DNA of 64,000 nt from Paenibacillus gyeongsangnamensis (GCF_027533625.1 NZ_JAQAGZ010000012.1:179885-243884); one strand, 5' to 3'. Counted from the stretch's first letter, positions 47,845-58,629 are shown. Numbers and translations: made by a program. Notes: a model not told the origin generated them from the letters alone.

Positions 47845-49016
47845 GACTTGGCCATGACGGCCGAGACGGCTCTCAGGGCATGAATTTCTTTCGCGCCGCC
47901 CATCCGCTTGCCCGGCTTCAGGATCATGCGCGCGTGGCGGCTGAGAATGGTTTTGACCTGCCGGGGGCGGAGGTCCGGCCGCCGGGCCAGCATCAGCGCG
48001 ATGACTCCGCTGACATGCGAGGTGGCCATCGACGTGCCGCTGAGCTCATGGTACTGGCCCCGCAGCCAGGTGGATACGATTTTCTCGCCGGGCGCATAGA
48101 TATCGATTTTTTTGCCGGAATTGCTGAAGGGGGCGATGCGTCCCTTGCGGGTGGTCGCACCGACGGCAATGACTTGTTTGAAGCGGGCGGGATAGTCTAC
48201 ATCGGCTTGCTTGCCTTCGTTGCCGGAGGAAGCTACGATAATGACGCCTTCCCGGTAAGCGTTTAAAACGGCATCCTCAAGCGCCTTACTGTAGGTTTTC
48301 ATGCCGAAGCTCATGTTGATGATGTCCACTCCGTTGCGGACGCACCAATCGATGCCGCTGATAATATCGGAGACGAACGCCCCGCCTTGATGGTCGAACG
48401 CCTTGACGGGATGGATGATCGCCTGGGGGGCAACGCCGATAATGCCCTTCTGCAGCGTGAAGGCGGCGATGGTGCCCGCGATGTGGGTGCCGTGCCCATT
48501 GTCGTCGATCGGCAGCAGCTGGCGGTTCAGCACGTTGACCCCTCTGGACAGGCAGTGCCGAAGATCCGGATGCGAATAATCCGCTCCGGTATCGATGACG
48601 CCGATGCGGATGCGGTCTCCCTGCGACTTGCGCCAGGCCAGCGGAGCCCGGATATGCTTGATCCCCCACGGAATGCGGGGAGCTTGTTTGACGATGCCGG
48701 CATTCTGCGTTACCGAACGTTTGCGGGGGAGGGCGTGATGAACGCGAATCCGGATATCCGGCTCGATCGAATGAACGAAAGGCAGGGAAGCCAGCTTGGC
48801 GGGCGAACGCAGCGGTACGGAGATCGCCCGGATGTTGTGGAGCGGCTGAACCGGGTAAAAGCCCGAGCGGGATATTGCAGGGCCTCCCTTTCCGAGCAGC
48901 CTCGTGAATAGGGCAAAATCTCGCTCGGTGCCAAAACGGATAATATGGCGGCGATCGGCGCGGTCGGATCCTTGCATTGCCTCATGCAGCCATTCCACGA
49001 ATGTCGATGGATCCAC
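47841..49016 (-). CDS. Subtilisin-family (S8) serine protease without signal peptide
   Basis: A 391-residue subtilase. Catalytic Asp is in GVIDTGAD near 140, His in NGHGTHIAG near 175, oxyanion Asn in ASSGNEG, and Ser in GTSMATSH near 328. Residues 1-110 form a possible pro-region (TERDFALFTRLLGKGG...). No export signal follows the GTG start (49016, GGGGGGG upstream), so it may be a cytoplasmic ISP/AprX-like enzyme or be released unusually. Confidence 0.92.
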   Translation of the reverse strand: MDPSTFVEWLHEAMQGSDRADRRHIIRFGTERDFALFTRLLGKGGPAISRSGFYPVQPLHNIRAISVPLRSPAKLASLPFVHSIEPDIRIRVHHALPRKRSVTQNAGIVKQAPRIPWGIKHIRAPLAWRKSQGDRIRIGVIDTGADYSHPDLRHCLSRGVNVLNRQLLPIDDNGHGTHIAGTIAAFTLQKGIIGVAPQAIIHPVKAFDHQGGAFVSDIISGIDWCVRNGVDIINMSFGMKTYSKALEDAVLNAYREGVIIVASSGNEGKQADVDYPARFKQVIAVGATTRKGRIAPFSNSGKKIDIYAPGEKIVSTWLRGQYHELSGTSMATSHVSGVIALMLARRPDLRPRQVKTILSRHARMILKPGKRMGGAKEIHALRAVSAVMAKS

Positions 49017-49358
49017 AATCGATTCCCCCCCATCATGAAAAAATCGTGCGCGATCCGGGTTTCCTCATGCGAATGCGGCGCCGGTGAAGCTTGGCAGACG
49101 GCACCCGGTCTTTCGGCGGCAAACGGTCGCTTGGGATGTTCGTGAAGTACCTTTGTGTATCGTATGAAAGGCCGTGTCCTTCCGTATGAGCGCATGGCCC
49201 GCATCCGGAAGAAATAAGTTGTTTGACGGGCTCCGGAGTTGTACATTCCCATGGATAGACAGTTGCTTTTTTACATGAAATAAGGTTTACTAAATGAAGA
49301 TAATGGATATTGTAGTTGTGGTAACGTATCATTTACGTCGGAAGGGATGTGCCCCCAA
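49017..49358. other. Intergenic region upstream of rpoE
   Basis: About 340 nt between the divergent protease and rpoE genes. It must carry both promoters; TTGCTT near 49263 with AT-rich DNA behind it is a candidate for rpoE. No gene is supported (argS, expected here by synteny, is missing). Confidence 0.4.
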
Positions 49359-49937
49359 ATGAGTGCTCAGTACACACTGAAGATCAGCGACGAGCAAGCC
49401 AAGGAAATACCGATGGTGGACCTCGCGTTCGAGTTGCTCAAAGCGGCGAATACGCCGTTCTATTACCGGGATTTAATGAGTGAAATCGCTAAGATTAAAG
49501 GTCTTACGGACGATGAAGTCATGCAGGTCATCGCTCAACTATATACGGAGATCAATATCGACGGCCGGTTTGCCTGCGTAGGCACCAACCTCTGGGGCCT
49601 CAAGCGCTGGTATCCGGTGGAGAAATCCGAAGACGCCGTAGGTAGCGGCAAGCGCCCGCGCATTATCAACGACGAGGACGACGACCTGGACGACGACGAA
49701 CTGTTCGCCGAGGAAGAGGATAGCTTCGCCGAGGAGGAAGATTACGATTCCTTCGATTCGCCGCGCGACGAGTTCGATGCGGAGGAAGAGGTGGAGGAAG
49801 AGGCCGAATTCTTCGAGGAGGAAGAGATCGAAGAAGAGGAGATCAACGAAGAGGGGCTTGATGAAGACGGAGAGCTCGATGAGGACCTCGAGGAAGACGA
49901 AGAAGGCGCGGACGACGAAGACGAGGATGACAAATAA
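49359..49937 (+). CDS. rpoE: RNA polymerase delta subunit
   Basis: A 192-residue protein. Residues 1-90 are the folded HARE-HTH domain (VDLAFELLKAANTPFYYRDLMSEI; YTEINIDGRFACVGTNLWGLKRWYP); the remaining ~100 residues are almost wholly Asp/Glu. The acidic tail displaces nucleic acid from RNA polymerase and speeds recycling. ATG 49359 gives MSAQYTL; ATG 49347 sits directly on the ribosome site. The next gene is pyrG, as in Bacillus. Confidence 0.95.
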   Translation: MSAQYTLKISDEQAKEIPMVDLAFELLKAANTPFYYRDLMSEIAKIKGLTDDEVMQVIAQLYTEINIDGRFACVGTNLWGLKRWYPVEKSEDAVGSGKRPRIINDEDDDLDDDELFAEEEDSFAEEEDYDSFDSPRDEFDAEEEVEEEAEFFEEEEIEEEEINEEGLDEDGELDEDLEEDEEGADDEDEDDK

Positions 49938-49953
49938 AGGGTTGAAGCTTCTC

Positions 49954-49982
49954 TTGACAGCCTAGACCGTTCAGAGTAAACT
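49954..49982 (+). promoter_or_regulatory. pyrG promoter
   Basis: TTGACA (49954-49959), 17 nt, TAAACT (49977-49982). Expected start at G 49990, giving a transcript beginning GGGC. Confidence 0.82.
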
Positions 49983-49989
49983 ATTTTCT

Positions 49990-50070
49990 GGGCTTTGGAA
50001 TCGAACGTACGGACCGAAGAGGTCCTTCGGATAAAGTGCCCCGTTGCCGCGGGGGACTTTTTCTTTTTTT
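49990..50070 (+). promoter_or_regulatory. pyrG leader with GGGC start and attenuator
   Basis: The predicted RNA starts GGGCUU. It contains the small hairpin GGACC/GGTCC (50012-50027) and an intrinsic terminator, stem AAAGT-CCCCG with CGGGG-ACTTT (50033-50060) plus a T-rich tail to 50070, about 130 nt before the pyrG start. In B. subtilis pyrG, low CTP makes polymerase stutter at GGG, adding extra G that pair with the terminator's pyrimidine arm and prevent termination; the same parts are here. Confidence 0.75.
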
Positions 50071-50121
50071 AGCGGCAGGTACGGATAGTGTGCAGATGAA
50101 CATGGGGATTATATCGTTTAA

Positions 50122-51804
<1,683 letters not shown>

Positions 51805-51806
51805 CC

Positions 51807-51860
51807 CGAGGCCTCTCGGCCTCGCCAAGCGCAGGCATTTCCTAACGGCAGGAAATGCCT
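51807..51860 (+). terminator. Hairpins after pyrG
   Basis: CGAGGCC/GGCCTCG (51807-51824) and AGGCATTTCCT/AGGAAATGCCT (51833-51843 with 51850-51860), followed by GTTTGGTTT. The second is probably the terminator. Confidence 0.7.
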
Positions 51861-51965
51861 GTTTGGTTTAGGCTAGGGGCAGGGAGAACGGCAAGCGGTT
51901 CACCGGGCTGATCCTGAAACTTCTTCATTATTTGTAAAACATTTCAACTTTTTATTCCGTAAGCA

Positions 51966-51994
51966 GCAGGAATCGCGCCTTTGGCATCGAATAT
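51966..51994 (+). promoter_or_regulatory. Sigma-H promoter of spo0F
   Basis: GCAGGAATC (51966-51974), 11 nt, ATCGAATAT (51986-51994) fit the sigma-H consensus RnAGGAwWW-N11-12-RnnGAATww at all defined positions. B. subtilis spo0F is also read by sigma-H. Confidence 0.82.
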
Positions 51995-52064
51995 CTTTAC
52001 AAAGACAAGAGGGTCGGGTCGGTAAGGCCGATATTATGGAAGCGGAAACGGAGAGGATGCCTCA

Positions 52065-52457
52065 ATGAAGAAGAAGTTGCTTATTGTCGATGATCAGAAC
52101 GGCATACGCATTTTGCTCATGGAAGTATTCAGCAGTGAAGGTTACGAGACCTATCAAGCCTCGAACGGCAAGCTTGCTTTGGAAATCGTCCGCAACGTTT
52201 CTCCCGATCTGGTCCTGCTCGACATGAAGATCCCCGGGATGGACGGCCTCGATATCCTGAAGCATATCAAAAGCATCGATCCTTCGATCAAGGTCATCAT
52301 GATGACCGCTTACGGCGAGCTGGATATGATCAAAGAAGCTACCGACCTCGGAGCGATCATGCATTTCACCAAACCATTCGATATCGATGAGCTGAGAGCG
52401 GCGGTCAATCAGCAGCTGCGTTCTCCGAATAACAGTTCATATGCCGTGGGATCCTGA
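52065..52457 (+). CDS. spo0F: Sporulation phosphorelay protein Spo0F
   Basis: A 130-residue stand-alone receiver domain. Acidic pair in IVDDQNG (Asp-Asp near 9-10), phospho-acceptor Asp in [11 protein letters not shown] at 53, Thr in MMTAYGE, Lys in FTKPFD near 104. It receives phosphate from sporulation kinases and passes it to Spo0B and then Spo0A. Context pyrG-spo0F-fbaA equals B. subtilis, and the sigma-H promoter fits. About 10 extra residues (NNSSYAVGS) follow the domain. Confidence 0.95.
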   Translation: MKKKLLIVDDQNGIRILLMEVFSSEGYETYQASNGKLALEIVRNVSPDLVLLDMKIPGMDGLDILKHIKSIDPSIKVIMMTAYGELDMIKEATDLGAIMHFTKPFDIDELRAAVNQQLRSPNNSSYAVGS

Positions 52458-52476
52458 GAAGGGTCTCTTTTTTTTT
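52448..52476 (+). terminator. Terminator of spo0F
   Basis: A short GGGATCC/GGGTCTC stem with G-U pairs and a T9 run; the stem begins within the last codons of spo0F. Confidence 0.7.
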
Positions 52477-52532
52477 GGGAAAAATGCACCTTCGCTTGCG
52501 GAGCGTAGGCTGTGCAGCCGTTTCTCCCGGTC

Positions 52533-52729
52533 TAGCTATAAGTTATGAGAACTTATGCGCTTCGCATCAACCTTGAGAAACGCACGAACCCTTGACTCTT
52601 AAGGGCTGTGTAGCCGTCTCTCGTGGATTGATCATTTTGCATAAGTTATGAAACTTATGTGCTTCGCATCAACCTTGAGAAACGCAGAAACCCTTGCGGA
52701 GCGCCGGTTCCGTATGCGTTTCTCGTGGG
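52533..52729. repeat. Dispersed intergenic repeat, divergent subtype, two copies
   Basis: Copies at 52533-52626 and 52627-52729, with a 3' fragment at 52495-52530. Both carry ATAAGTTATGA-AACTTAT, then CTTCGCATCAACCTTGAGAAACGC, and end GTTTCTCGTGG or similar. The core is shared with the repeats at 35251 and 53778, but the flanks differ. Confidence 0.85.
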
Positions 52730-52730
52730 G

Positions 52731-52759
52731 TTAACGTTTGAAAATATCTATGCTATAAT
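52731..52759 (+). promoter_or_regulatory. Promoter of fbaA
   Basis: TTAACG (52731-52736), 17 nt, TATAAT (52754-52759). It lies directly after the repeat copy. Confidence 0.65.
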
Positions 52760-52831
52760 AGGCAAGTATGACATTTTGAACGGCCTATCGCATCCAGGCA
52801 AGGTCTATTCACACTAGGAGGAGAGAAATAC

Positions 52832-53686
52832 ATGCCACTCGTTTCTATGAATGAGTTTTTGCCTAAGGCAAAAGCGAACAAGTTTGCAGTCGGACAATTC
52901 AACATGAACAACCTGGAATTCGCCCAAGCCATTACGGAAGCGGCGGAAGAATTAAAATCCCCGTTCATCTTCGGCGTTTCCGAAGGCGCATTGAAGTACA
53001 TGGGCATGGAGTACACGGTAGCGATCGCCGAAGCGGCAGCCAAGAAATCCGGGCTTCCTATCGCATTGCACCTGGACCATGGAAGCAGCTTTGAAGTTGC
53101 GATGAAATGTATCCGTGCGGGCTTCAGCTCCGTTATGTTCGACGGCTCCCACTACTCCTTTGAGGAAAACATTCGTTTGACTAAAGAAGTGGTTAAAGCG
53201 GCTCATGCAATGGGTGTATCCGTTGAAGGCGAGCTTGGCACTATCGGCGGCGTGGAAGACGACATCAGCGTTGACGAAGAGCATGCTAACCTGGCGAAGC
53301 CGGAAGAAGCCATCCGTTTCTACGAAGAAACCGGCGTGGACTGCCTGGCGATCGCCGTAGGTACGGCGCACGGCATGTACGCAGGCGAGCCGAACATTCA
53401 TTTCGACATCATCGAGCAGGTATCCAAAGCGATTCCGGTACCGGTTGTACTGCACGGCGGATCCGGCGTTCCGGACGAAATGATTCGCAAGTCCATCGCA
53501 GCGGGCGTAGGCAAAATCAACGTGAACACCGAGAATCAAGTGGCATGTACGCAAACCATCCGTGAAGTTTTGAACAAAGACGCGAAAGTGTACGATCCTC
53601 GTAAATACCTCACTCCTGCCCGCAAAGCCATGGTTGACGTGGTGAAGTCGAAAATTCTGCTGTTCGGAAGCTCCAACCAAGCCTAA
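52832..53686 (+). CDS. fbaA: Class II fructose-1,6-bisphosphate aldolase
   Basis: A 284-residue zinc aldolase of glycolysis/gluconeogenesis. Zinc ligands in HLDHGSS near 80, VEGELGTIGGVED, AVGTAHGMY near 180 and VLHGGSG near 208, with NVNTENQ near the end. Start ATG 52832 behind AGGAGGAG. Gene order spo0F-fbaA is as in Bacillus; the transaldolase gene that follows there is missing. Confidence 0.97.
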   Translation: MPLVSMNEFLPKAKANKFAVGQFNMNNLEFAQAITEAAEELKSPFIFGVSEGALKYMGMEYTVAIAEAAAKKSGLPIALHLDHGSSFEVAMKCIRAGFSSVMFDGSHYSFEENIRLTKEVVKAAHAMGVSVEGELGTIGGVEDDISVDEEHANLAKPEEAIRFYEETGVDCLAIAVGTAHGMYAGEPNIHFDIIEQVSKAIPVPVVLHGGSGVPDEMIRKSIAAGVGKINVNTENQVACTQTIREVLNKDAKVYDPRKYLTPARKAMVDVVKSKILLFGSSNQA

Positions 53687-53697
53687 TCGATTGTATA

Positions 53698-53728
53698 GGG
53701 AAATGCACCGCTCCGGCGGTGTGTTTCC
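53698..53728 (+). terminator. Terminator of fbaA
   Basis: GGGAAA-GCACCGC pairs with GGCGGTG-GTTTCC; a pyrimidine-rich tail follows. Confidence 0.7.
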
Positions 53729-53777
53729 TCCCTTCTCTTTTGTCTCTTTTTTGTTCATTCTAAGTCAGGATTTTTAG

Positions 53778-53878
53778 TTGATAGAATTTATAAGTTGTCG
53801 TAACTTATAGCTTCGCATCAACCTTGGTAAACGCGCTCGCCCTTATAAGACAAGGACGGCGTAGCCGTTTATCCTGGT
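53778..53878. repeat. Dispersed intergenic repeat, third copy of the 35251 subtype
   Basis: TTGATAGAATTTATAAGTTG through GTAGCCGTTTATCCTGG aligns over its full length with the 35251/35353 copies, 18 kb away. Differences preserve the ATAAGTT/AACTTAT stem (here perfect). Confidence 0.92.
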
Positions 53879-53937
53879 GTGCTGATTGCGTTTGACTGGT
53901 AACGGTTAAAGTGGTATTTTGGGAGGAAAAACGAAGC

Positions 53938-55191
53938 ATGGAGAAATTGATGATCGCCGGGGGGCGTCCGCTGCGGGGAACGGTACAAATCAGCGGGGCG
54001 AAGAACAGTGCTATCGCGTTGATTCCGGCTGCTATTTTGTCGGAGACGGCGGTAACGCTCGATAATTTGCCGGCCTTGAGCGATGTCGCGATTTATACGG
54101 AGTTGTTGGAAGAACTTGGTTCTACGGTAGAATGGAGCGGGGACCGGATGTCGATCGACGTCAGCGGGCTGCGTTCCAAACCGATGCCAAACGGGAATGT
54201 AAAAAAGCTTCGGGCGTCTTATTATTTGATGGGTGCGCTGCTGGGGCGGTTTGGAGAAGCAACGATCGGAATGCCGGGCGGCTGCAATTTTGAACCGCGG
54301 CCAATCGATCAGCATATCAAAGGATTTGAAGCACTGGGGGCTCAGGTAACGAACGAGAACGGCGCCCTGCATATCAAAGCAAAGGAACTTCGCGGGGCAA
54401 AAATTTATCTCGACGTCGTCAGCGTCGGCGCTACAATTAACATTATGCTTGCGGCTTCAAGGGCCAAGGGCGTCACTATCATCGAAAATGCGGCAAAAGA
54501 GCCTGAAATTATAGATGTTGCTACTTTATTGAATTCCATGGGCGCAAGAATCAAGGGCGCCGGAACGGAAACGATCCGAATCGAAGGCATGGATGCGTTG
54601 CACGGCTGCAGGCACTCCATTATACCGGACCGCATTCAGGCGGGCACGTACATGATCGCGGCGGCTGCCACAAGAGGCGATGTGGTCGTGGATAATGTCA
54701 TCCCGAAGCATCTGGAGGCGGTTACGGCCAAGCTGCAGGAAATGGGCGTACATATCTATGAAATGGACGAATCCATCCGTGTGGTAGGACAGCCGGAATA
54801 CGAGAGTGTGGATGTCAAAGCACTGGTTTATCCCGGCTTTGCCACGGACCTGCAATCCCCGATGAGCAGTCTGCTGACGCAGGCCAAGGGCGTGAGCATT
54901 CTATCCGATTTTGTATACAGCAACCGGTTCAAGCATGTGCCGGAGCTTACCCGTATGGGAGCCAATATCCGATTGGAGAGCCGTTCGGCGATTATCGAAG
55001 GGTCCAAGCTGAGCGCGGCCAAGGTCAAGGCGACCGACCTGCGCGCGGGTGCCTCTCTCGTCATTGCCGGACTGACCGTAGAAGAAGGCGTTACGGAAGT
55101 TACCGGCGTCGAATATATCGACAGAGGCTACGATAATCTCGTGACCAATCTATCGAATTTAGGGGCGGAAGTTTGGCGAGAGAATGATTAA
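53938..55191 (+). CDS. murA: UDP-N-acetylglucosamine 1-carboxyvinyltransferase
   Basis: A 417-residue enzyme, first committed step of peptidoglycan synthesis (enolpyruvyl transfer from PEP). The fosfomycin-binding Cys is in [16 protein letters not shown] near 117, Lys/Asn in [13 protein letters not shown] near 22. The gene place between fbaA and rho corresponds to murAB of B. subtilis, the second MurA copy. ATG 53938 behind GGGAGGAAAAA; repeat and fbaA lie upstream. Confidence 0.96.
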   Translation: MEKLMIAGGRPLRGTVQISGAKNSAIALIPAAILSETAVTLDNLPALSDVAIYTELLEELGSTVEWSGDRMSIDVSGLRSKPMPNGNVKKLRASYYLMGALLGRFGEATIGMPGGCNFEPRPIDQHIKGFEALGAQVTNENGALHIKAKELRGAKIYLDVVSVGATINIMLAASRAKGVTIIENAAKEPEIIDVATLLNSMGARIKGAGTETIRIEGMDALHGCRHSIIPDRIQAGTYMIAAAATRGDVVVDNVIPKHLEAVTAKLQEMGVHIYEMDESIRVVGQPEYESVDVKALVYPGFATDLQSPMSSLLTQAKGVSILSDFVYSNRFKHVPELTRMGANIRLESRSAIIEGSKLSAAKVKATDLRAGASLVIAGLTVEEGVTEVTGVEYIDRGYDNLVTNLSNLGAEVWREND

Positions 55192-55274
55192 GCGGTATAG
55201 AGTGACCGTTTTTTGGGTAATGCTAGATGGAAGACCGCAGGCCTTGAAAATTTAATAGTTTGGTGGTTGAGAAT

Positions 55275-56579
55275 ATGGATATCAATCTTGCGCAACTGGA
55301 AGCGCAAAAATTAACGGATCTGTACAAGCTGGCCAAGAAGCATCAGATTCCTTATTACGGCCAGATGAAGAAAAAGGAACTTATCTTTGCCATTCTACGC
55401 GCTCAAGCGGAGCAAAGCGGTCTTATGTTTATGGAAGGCGTGCTCGACATTCTTCAAGAGGGCTTCGGCTTCCTGAGACCGATCAACTATTTGCCGAGCT
55501 CGGAGGATATTTACATCTCCGCTTCGCAAATTCGCAGATTCGATCTGCGGTCCGGCGATATCGTATCCGGCAAGTGCCGCCCTCCTAAAGAAAACGAGCG
55601 TTACTTCGGATTACTGCATGTAGAGGCCGTGAATGGGGAAAACCCCGAAACGGCGGCAGAGCGGCTTCATTTTGCAGCGCTCACCCCACTTTATCCGCAG
55701 AGAAAATTGGGCCTGGAAACATCCCCTACTCACTATTCCACTCGTTTAATGGATCTTCTTGCTCCCGTCGGCTTCGGACAGCGCGGTCTGATCGTGGCGC
55801 CGCCCAAAGCCGGCAAGACGCTGCTTCTGAAAGAAATCGCCAACAGCATTTCCTCCAACCATCCGGATGTCGAGCTGTTCGTGCTGCTCATTGACGAACG
55901 GCCGGAGGAAGTTACGGATATGCAGCGCTCGGTCAAAGGCGAGGTCATCGCGTCGACCTTCGATGAACTGCCGGAGAACCATATCAAAGTGGCGGAGCTC
56001 GTTCTGGAACGCGCCCAAAGACTTGTGGAGCATAAGAAGGATGTCGTGATTCTGCTCGACAGCATCACTCGCCTGGCCCGCGCATACAACCTGGTTGTGC
56101 CGCCGACCGGCCGCACCTTATCGGGCGGTATCGATCCGGGAGCGTTCCATCGGCCGAAGCGTTTCTTCGGGGCGGCCCGGAACATTGAGGAGGGCGGCAG
56201 CCTTACGATTCTCGCAACCGCGCTGATCGAGACAGGCTCCCGGATGGACGATGTCATTTACGAGGAATTTAAAGGTACGGGCAACCTGGAGCTTCATCTG
56301 GACCGGAAGCTTGCGGAACGCCGTATTTTCCCTTCCATCGATATCCGCCGCTCCGGTACGAGACGCGAGGAGATGCTTCTTACGAAGGAAGAGTTGGATA
56401 AGGTATGGGCTATCCGTAAGAGCATGAACGATTCCCATGAATATGTCGAAGCATTTATCAAGAAACTGGCCGATACCAAAACGAATCAAGAATTTCTGGA
56501 GAGTCTGGACACCTCGGGCAGCGGCGGTTCGCAGCCCGGCGGCGGCGCTTCGCGTCGCGTGAAGCATTCCGTCTCCTAG
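55275..56579 (+). CDS. rho: Transcription termination factor Rho
   Basis: A 434-residue hexameric RNA helicase. The N-terminal Rho domain ([25 protein letters not shown]), an OSB-type RNA-binding fold ([20 protein letters not shown]), Walker A APPKAGKT near 176, Walker [14 protein letters not shown] and [11 protein letters not shown] are all present. ATG 55275 is used; TTG 55260 is an alternative. The stop codon is part of the ribosome site of the radical SAM gene. Confidence 0.97.
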   Translation: MDINLAQLEAQKLTDLYKLAKKHQIPYYGQMKKKELIFAILRAQAEQSGLMFMEGVLDILQEGFGFLRPINYLPSSEDIYISASQIRRFDLRSGDIVSGKCRPPKENERYFGLLHVEAVNGENPETAAERLHFAALTPLYPQRKLGLETSPTHYSTRLMDLLAPVGFGQRGLIVAPPKAGKTLLLKEIANSISSNHPDVELFVLLIDERPEEVTDMQRSVKGEVIASTFDELPENHIKVAELVLERAQRLVEHKKDVVILLDSITRLARAYNLVVPPTGRTLSGGIDPGAFHRPKRFFGAARNIEEGGSLTILATALIETGSRMDDVIYEEFKGTGNLELHLDRKLAERRIFPSIDIRRSGTRREEMLLTKEELDKVWAIRKSMNDSHEYVEAFIKKLADTKTNQEFLESLDTSGSGGSQPGGGASRRVKHSVS

Positions 56580-56592
56580 GAGGTTTAACATC

Positions 56593-57867
56593 ATGAATCT
56601 GGTATACGCCGGCTTGGACGGTCAAGTGTACGACCATCCGGATTATATAGGTCTCGGAAGGAACGGCGAGCTCGTGACCGAGATTTTGGAGGAAGAGCTG
56701 ATTCCGCTTCCGCAAGGAGCTACGCTCGTGAGCTTGCCCGATACCCGTCCTATCGGAATCGACCGGGCTACAGGGGAGATGCGGGCCATCCCCGGTGACG
56801 TTACGGCCGTTGGGGCGCTGCTGCCTCAAGGGTTTACGAGGCTTCTGATTCCCGGCTACGCGAAGGCGGACAAGACGAAGGTGCTGCCGCTGTTCGGGTA
56901 CACGGCTGTCGTATGGAAAGACGGCGGCTTCTATGTGGCCGCGGAAGCCTGCGACGATCCGGAACGCTGGAATCCGCGCAACTGCGACGCGGACGAGCTG
57001 GAGGTGCGCGTGCAGGAGCTGCTTCAGCGTTACAGCGAGAATAGGCTGTATCAGCACTTGTCCAACTGCGCATTGGAGTATGAATGCTTGACCGCCTCCA
57101 ATACGTTCTTGGACCGATGGGAGGGTGCAGTACCGGTATCGTTCTCCTGCAATGCCGGCTGCTTCGGCTGTATTTCCGAGCAGCCGGAGGACAGCGGCTT
57201 CCCCGCCCCGCAGACGCGGATGAACTTCCGACCGACCGTTCAGGAAGTCGTGGATGTCATGCTGGAGCATCTGAAGACGCCGGAGAGCATCATCAGCTTC
57301 GGACAAGGCTGTGAAGGCGAGCCTTCCACACAAGCGGCTACCATCATTGAGGCCATTCGCACCGTTCGCAGGCAAACATCGATGGGGTACATCAACATCA
57401 ATACGAATGCGGGACTGACCGATCATATCCGCGGCATCGTCGACGCCGGCCTGGATCTGATGCGGGTCAGTACGATCAGCGCCTTGGATGACCATTACAA
57501 CGCTTATTACAAGCCGCGGGGCTATACACTGAAGAATGTGGAGAAATCCCTCCGCTACGCCGCGGATAAGGGCGTGTTCACTTCCATCAACTATCTGATC
57601 TTTCCGGGCGTAACCGACCGGGAGGAAGAGATGGAAGCCATGATCGAGTTCGTCCGGCGAACGGATCTGAAGCTGATTCAGCTGCGCAACCTGAATATTG
57701 ATCCTGAAAGCTATCTTTCGCTGATTCCTCCGGCCAGGGGGGAGAGGTACGGCATGAAGCAAATGCTGGAAATTTTTCGCGAAGAGCTTCCCGGCGTCGT
57801 GCTTGGCTCTTACACGCATGTTCCCGGCGAGCTTCAGGACCGCATGAAAAACAGCTTGCAACGATAA
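56593..57867 (+). CDS. Radical SAM protein of unknown function
   Basis: A 424-residue protein. The [4Fe-4S]-SAM motif CNAGCFGC (CX3CX2C) is near residues 186-193, unusually far from the start; the first ~180 residues form a separate N-terminal region (NLVYAGLDGQVYDHPDYIGLGRNG...). Downstream, ISFGQGCEGEPS, ININTNAGLTDHI and ISALDDHYNAYYKPRGY resemble the SAM-binding strands of the barrel. It lacks SPASM or B12 signatures that I can see. It follows rho by 13 nt with AGGAGG and precedes rpmE. Confidence 0.9.
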   Translation: MNLVYAGLDGQVYDHPDYIGLGRNGELVTEILEEELIPLPQGATLVSLPDTRPIGIDRATGEMRAIPGDVTAVGALLPQGFTRLLIPGYAKADKTKVLPLFGYTAVVWKDGGFYVAAEACDDPERWNPRNCDADELEVRVQELLQRYSENRLYQHLSNCALEYECLTASNTFLDRWEGAVPVSFSCNAGCFGCISEQPEDSGFPAPQTRMNFRPTVQEVVDVMLEHLKTPESIISFGQGCEGEPSTQAATIIEAIRTVRRQTSMGYININTNAGLTDHIRGIVDAGLDLMRVSTISALDDHYNAYYKPRGYTLKNVEKSLRYAADKGVFTSINYLIFPGVTDREEEMEAMIEFVRRTDLKLIQLRNLNIDPESYLSLIPPARGERYGMKQMLEIFREELPGVVLGSYTHVPGELQDRMKNSLQR

Positions 57868-57885
57868 GGACGAACGTGCTATAAT
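57856..57885 (+). promoter_or_regulatory. Promoter of rpmE
   Basis: TTGCAA (57856-57861), 18 nt, TATAAT (57880-57885), inside the end of the radical SAM gene. The leader holds a 9-bp stem CATCATGTG/CACATGGTG (about 57888-57922) just before the ribosome site. Confidence 0.75.
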
Positions 57886-57947
57886 CCCATCATGTGTGTT
57901 ATTAACTCTGATTCACATGGTGTTTCAGGGCAAGAGAGGTGAAAGCA

Positions 57948-58145
57948 ATGAAAGAAGCTATCCATCCGACATATCATCAAACGACGGTTACTTGCGCTTG
58001 CGGTAACACGTTTGAAACCGGCTCGATCAAACAAAATCTCCGTGTCGAGATTTGTTCCAACTGTCACCCGTTCTTCACGGGCAAGCAGAAGTTCCTTGAT
58101 GCCGGCGGTCGCGTTGATAAATTCAAAAAGAAATATGGCATGTAA
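57948..58145 (+). CDS. rpmE: Ribosomal protein bL31
   Basis: A 65-residue large-subunit protein. It is the zinc-binding (C+) form: CAC near residue 14-16 and CSNC near 35-38. The body ([41 protein letters not shown]) is typical. ATG 57948 with AGAGAGGTGA upstream. Confidence 0.96.
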   Translation: MKEAIHPTYHQTTVTCACGNTFETGSIKQNLRVEICSNCHPFFTGKQKFLDAGGRVDKFKKKYGM

Positions 58146-58176
58146 TTGTTGTCATGCAGATGACGGCATAAGCGCG

Positions 58177-58229
58177 CCTCCTGTGGTCATCCTAAGGTTA
58201 AAGCTTAGGTTTCCCAGGAGGTGTTTTTT
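58177..58229 (+). terminator. rpmE terminator that contains the next gene's ribosome site
   Basis: CCTCCTG (58177-58183) pairs with CAGGAGG (58215-58221), with an inner CCTAAG/CTTAGG stem, then T6 (58224-58229) and ATG at 58230. The descending arm is the Shine-Dalgarno sequence of the lipoprotein gene, so the stem both ends rpmE transcription and hides that site in read-through RNA. Confidence 0.85.
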
Positions 58230-58619
58230 ATGTTCAGATTCATGCTATTATTGCTCGGCTTCGCTGCACTTGCAGCAGGCCCTGTCGGCTGCGGCACGTC
58301 GGATACGCACCATGAGAGGGCGCAGCATTCCCAGGACGGAACGCTCGGCATTACGGAAGTGAATCCGAATATGCCGCTCTCGGCGACTTATCGGACGTAT
58401 CAGGATGATGTGCGGGTGATTGAGACGACTGTCCGCGACCGGTTCCCTAGGGTAACCCAAACCTCGGTTACATTAAACGGTCCGACGGCCCGGGTCAGGC
58501 TGTACGTTCCGACGGGCACGTCCGCAGAGGAGGCCGGACGGATTCAAGAGGAAGCGAAAGCGGCTCTGACTCAGGCCATGCCCCGGTACCGGATGGTCGT
58601 TACCGTTTCTGCTAAATAA
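58230..58619 (+). CDS. Small lipoprotein, possibly YhcN/YlaJ-like (sporulation)
   Basis: A 129-residue exported lipoprotein: hydrophobic start MFRFMLLLLGFAALAAGPVGC with the lipobox Cys near residue 21. The C-terminal half (RVTQTSVTLNGPTARVRLYVPTG ... AKAALTQAMPRYRMVVTVSAK) has the alternating pattern of YhcN/YlaJ sporulation lipoproteins, which sit at the spore membrane; the match is by eye and tentative. Its ribosome site is locked in the rpmE terminator; any promoter must lie within or before that stem. Confidence 0.7.
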   Translation: MFRFMLLLLGFAALAAGPVGCGTSDTHHERAQHSQDGTLGITEVNPNMPLSATYRTYQDDVRVIETTVRDRFPRVTQTSVTLNGPTARVRLYVPTGTSAEEAGRIQEEAKAALTQAMPRYRMVVTVSAK

Positions 58620-58629
58620 ACCCCTCAGG

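Noticed and set aside
49163..49217. Short basic peptide frame (MKGRVLPYERMARIRKK) upstream of rpoE
   Set aside because: Protein-like by eye, but only 17 codons with no ribosome site; chance cannot be excluded.
56458..57861. 467-residue minus-strand frame opposite the radical SAM gene
   Set aside because: Antisense shadow; no ribosome site and no motif.
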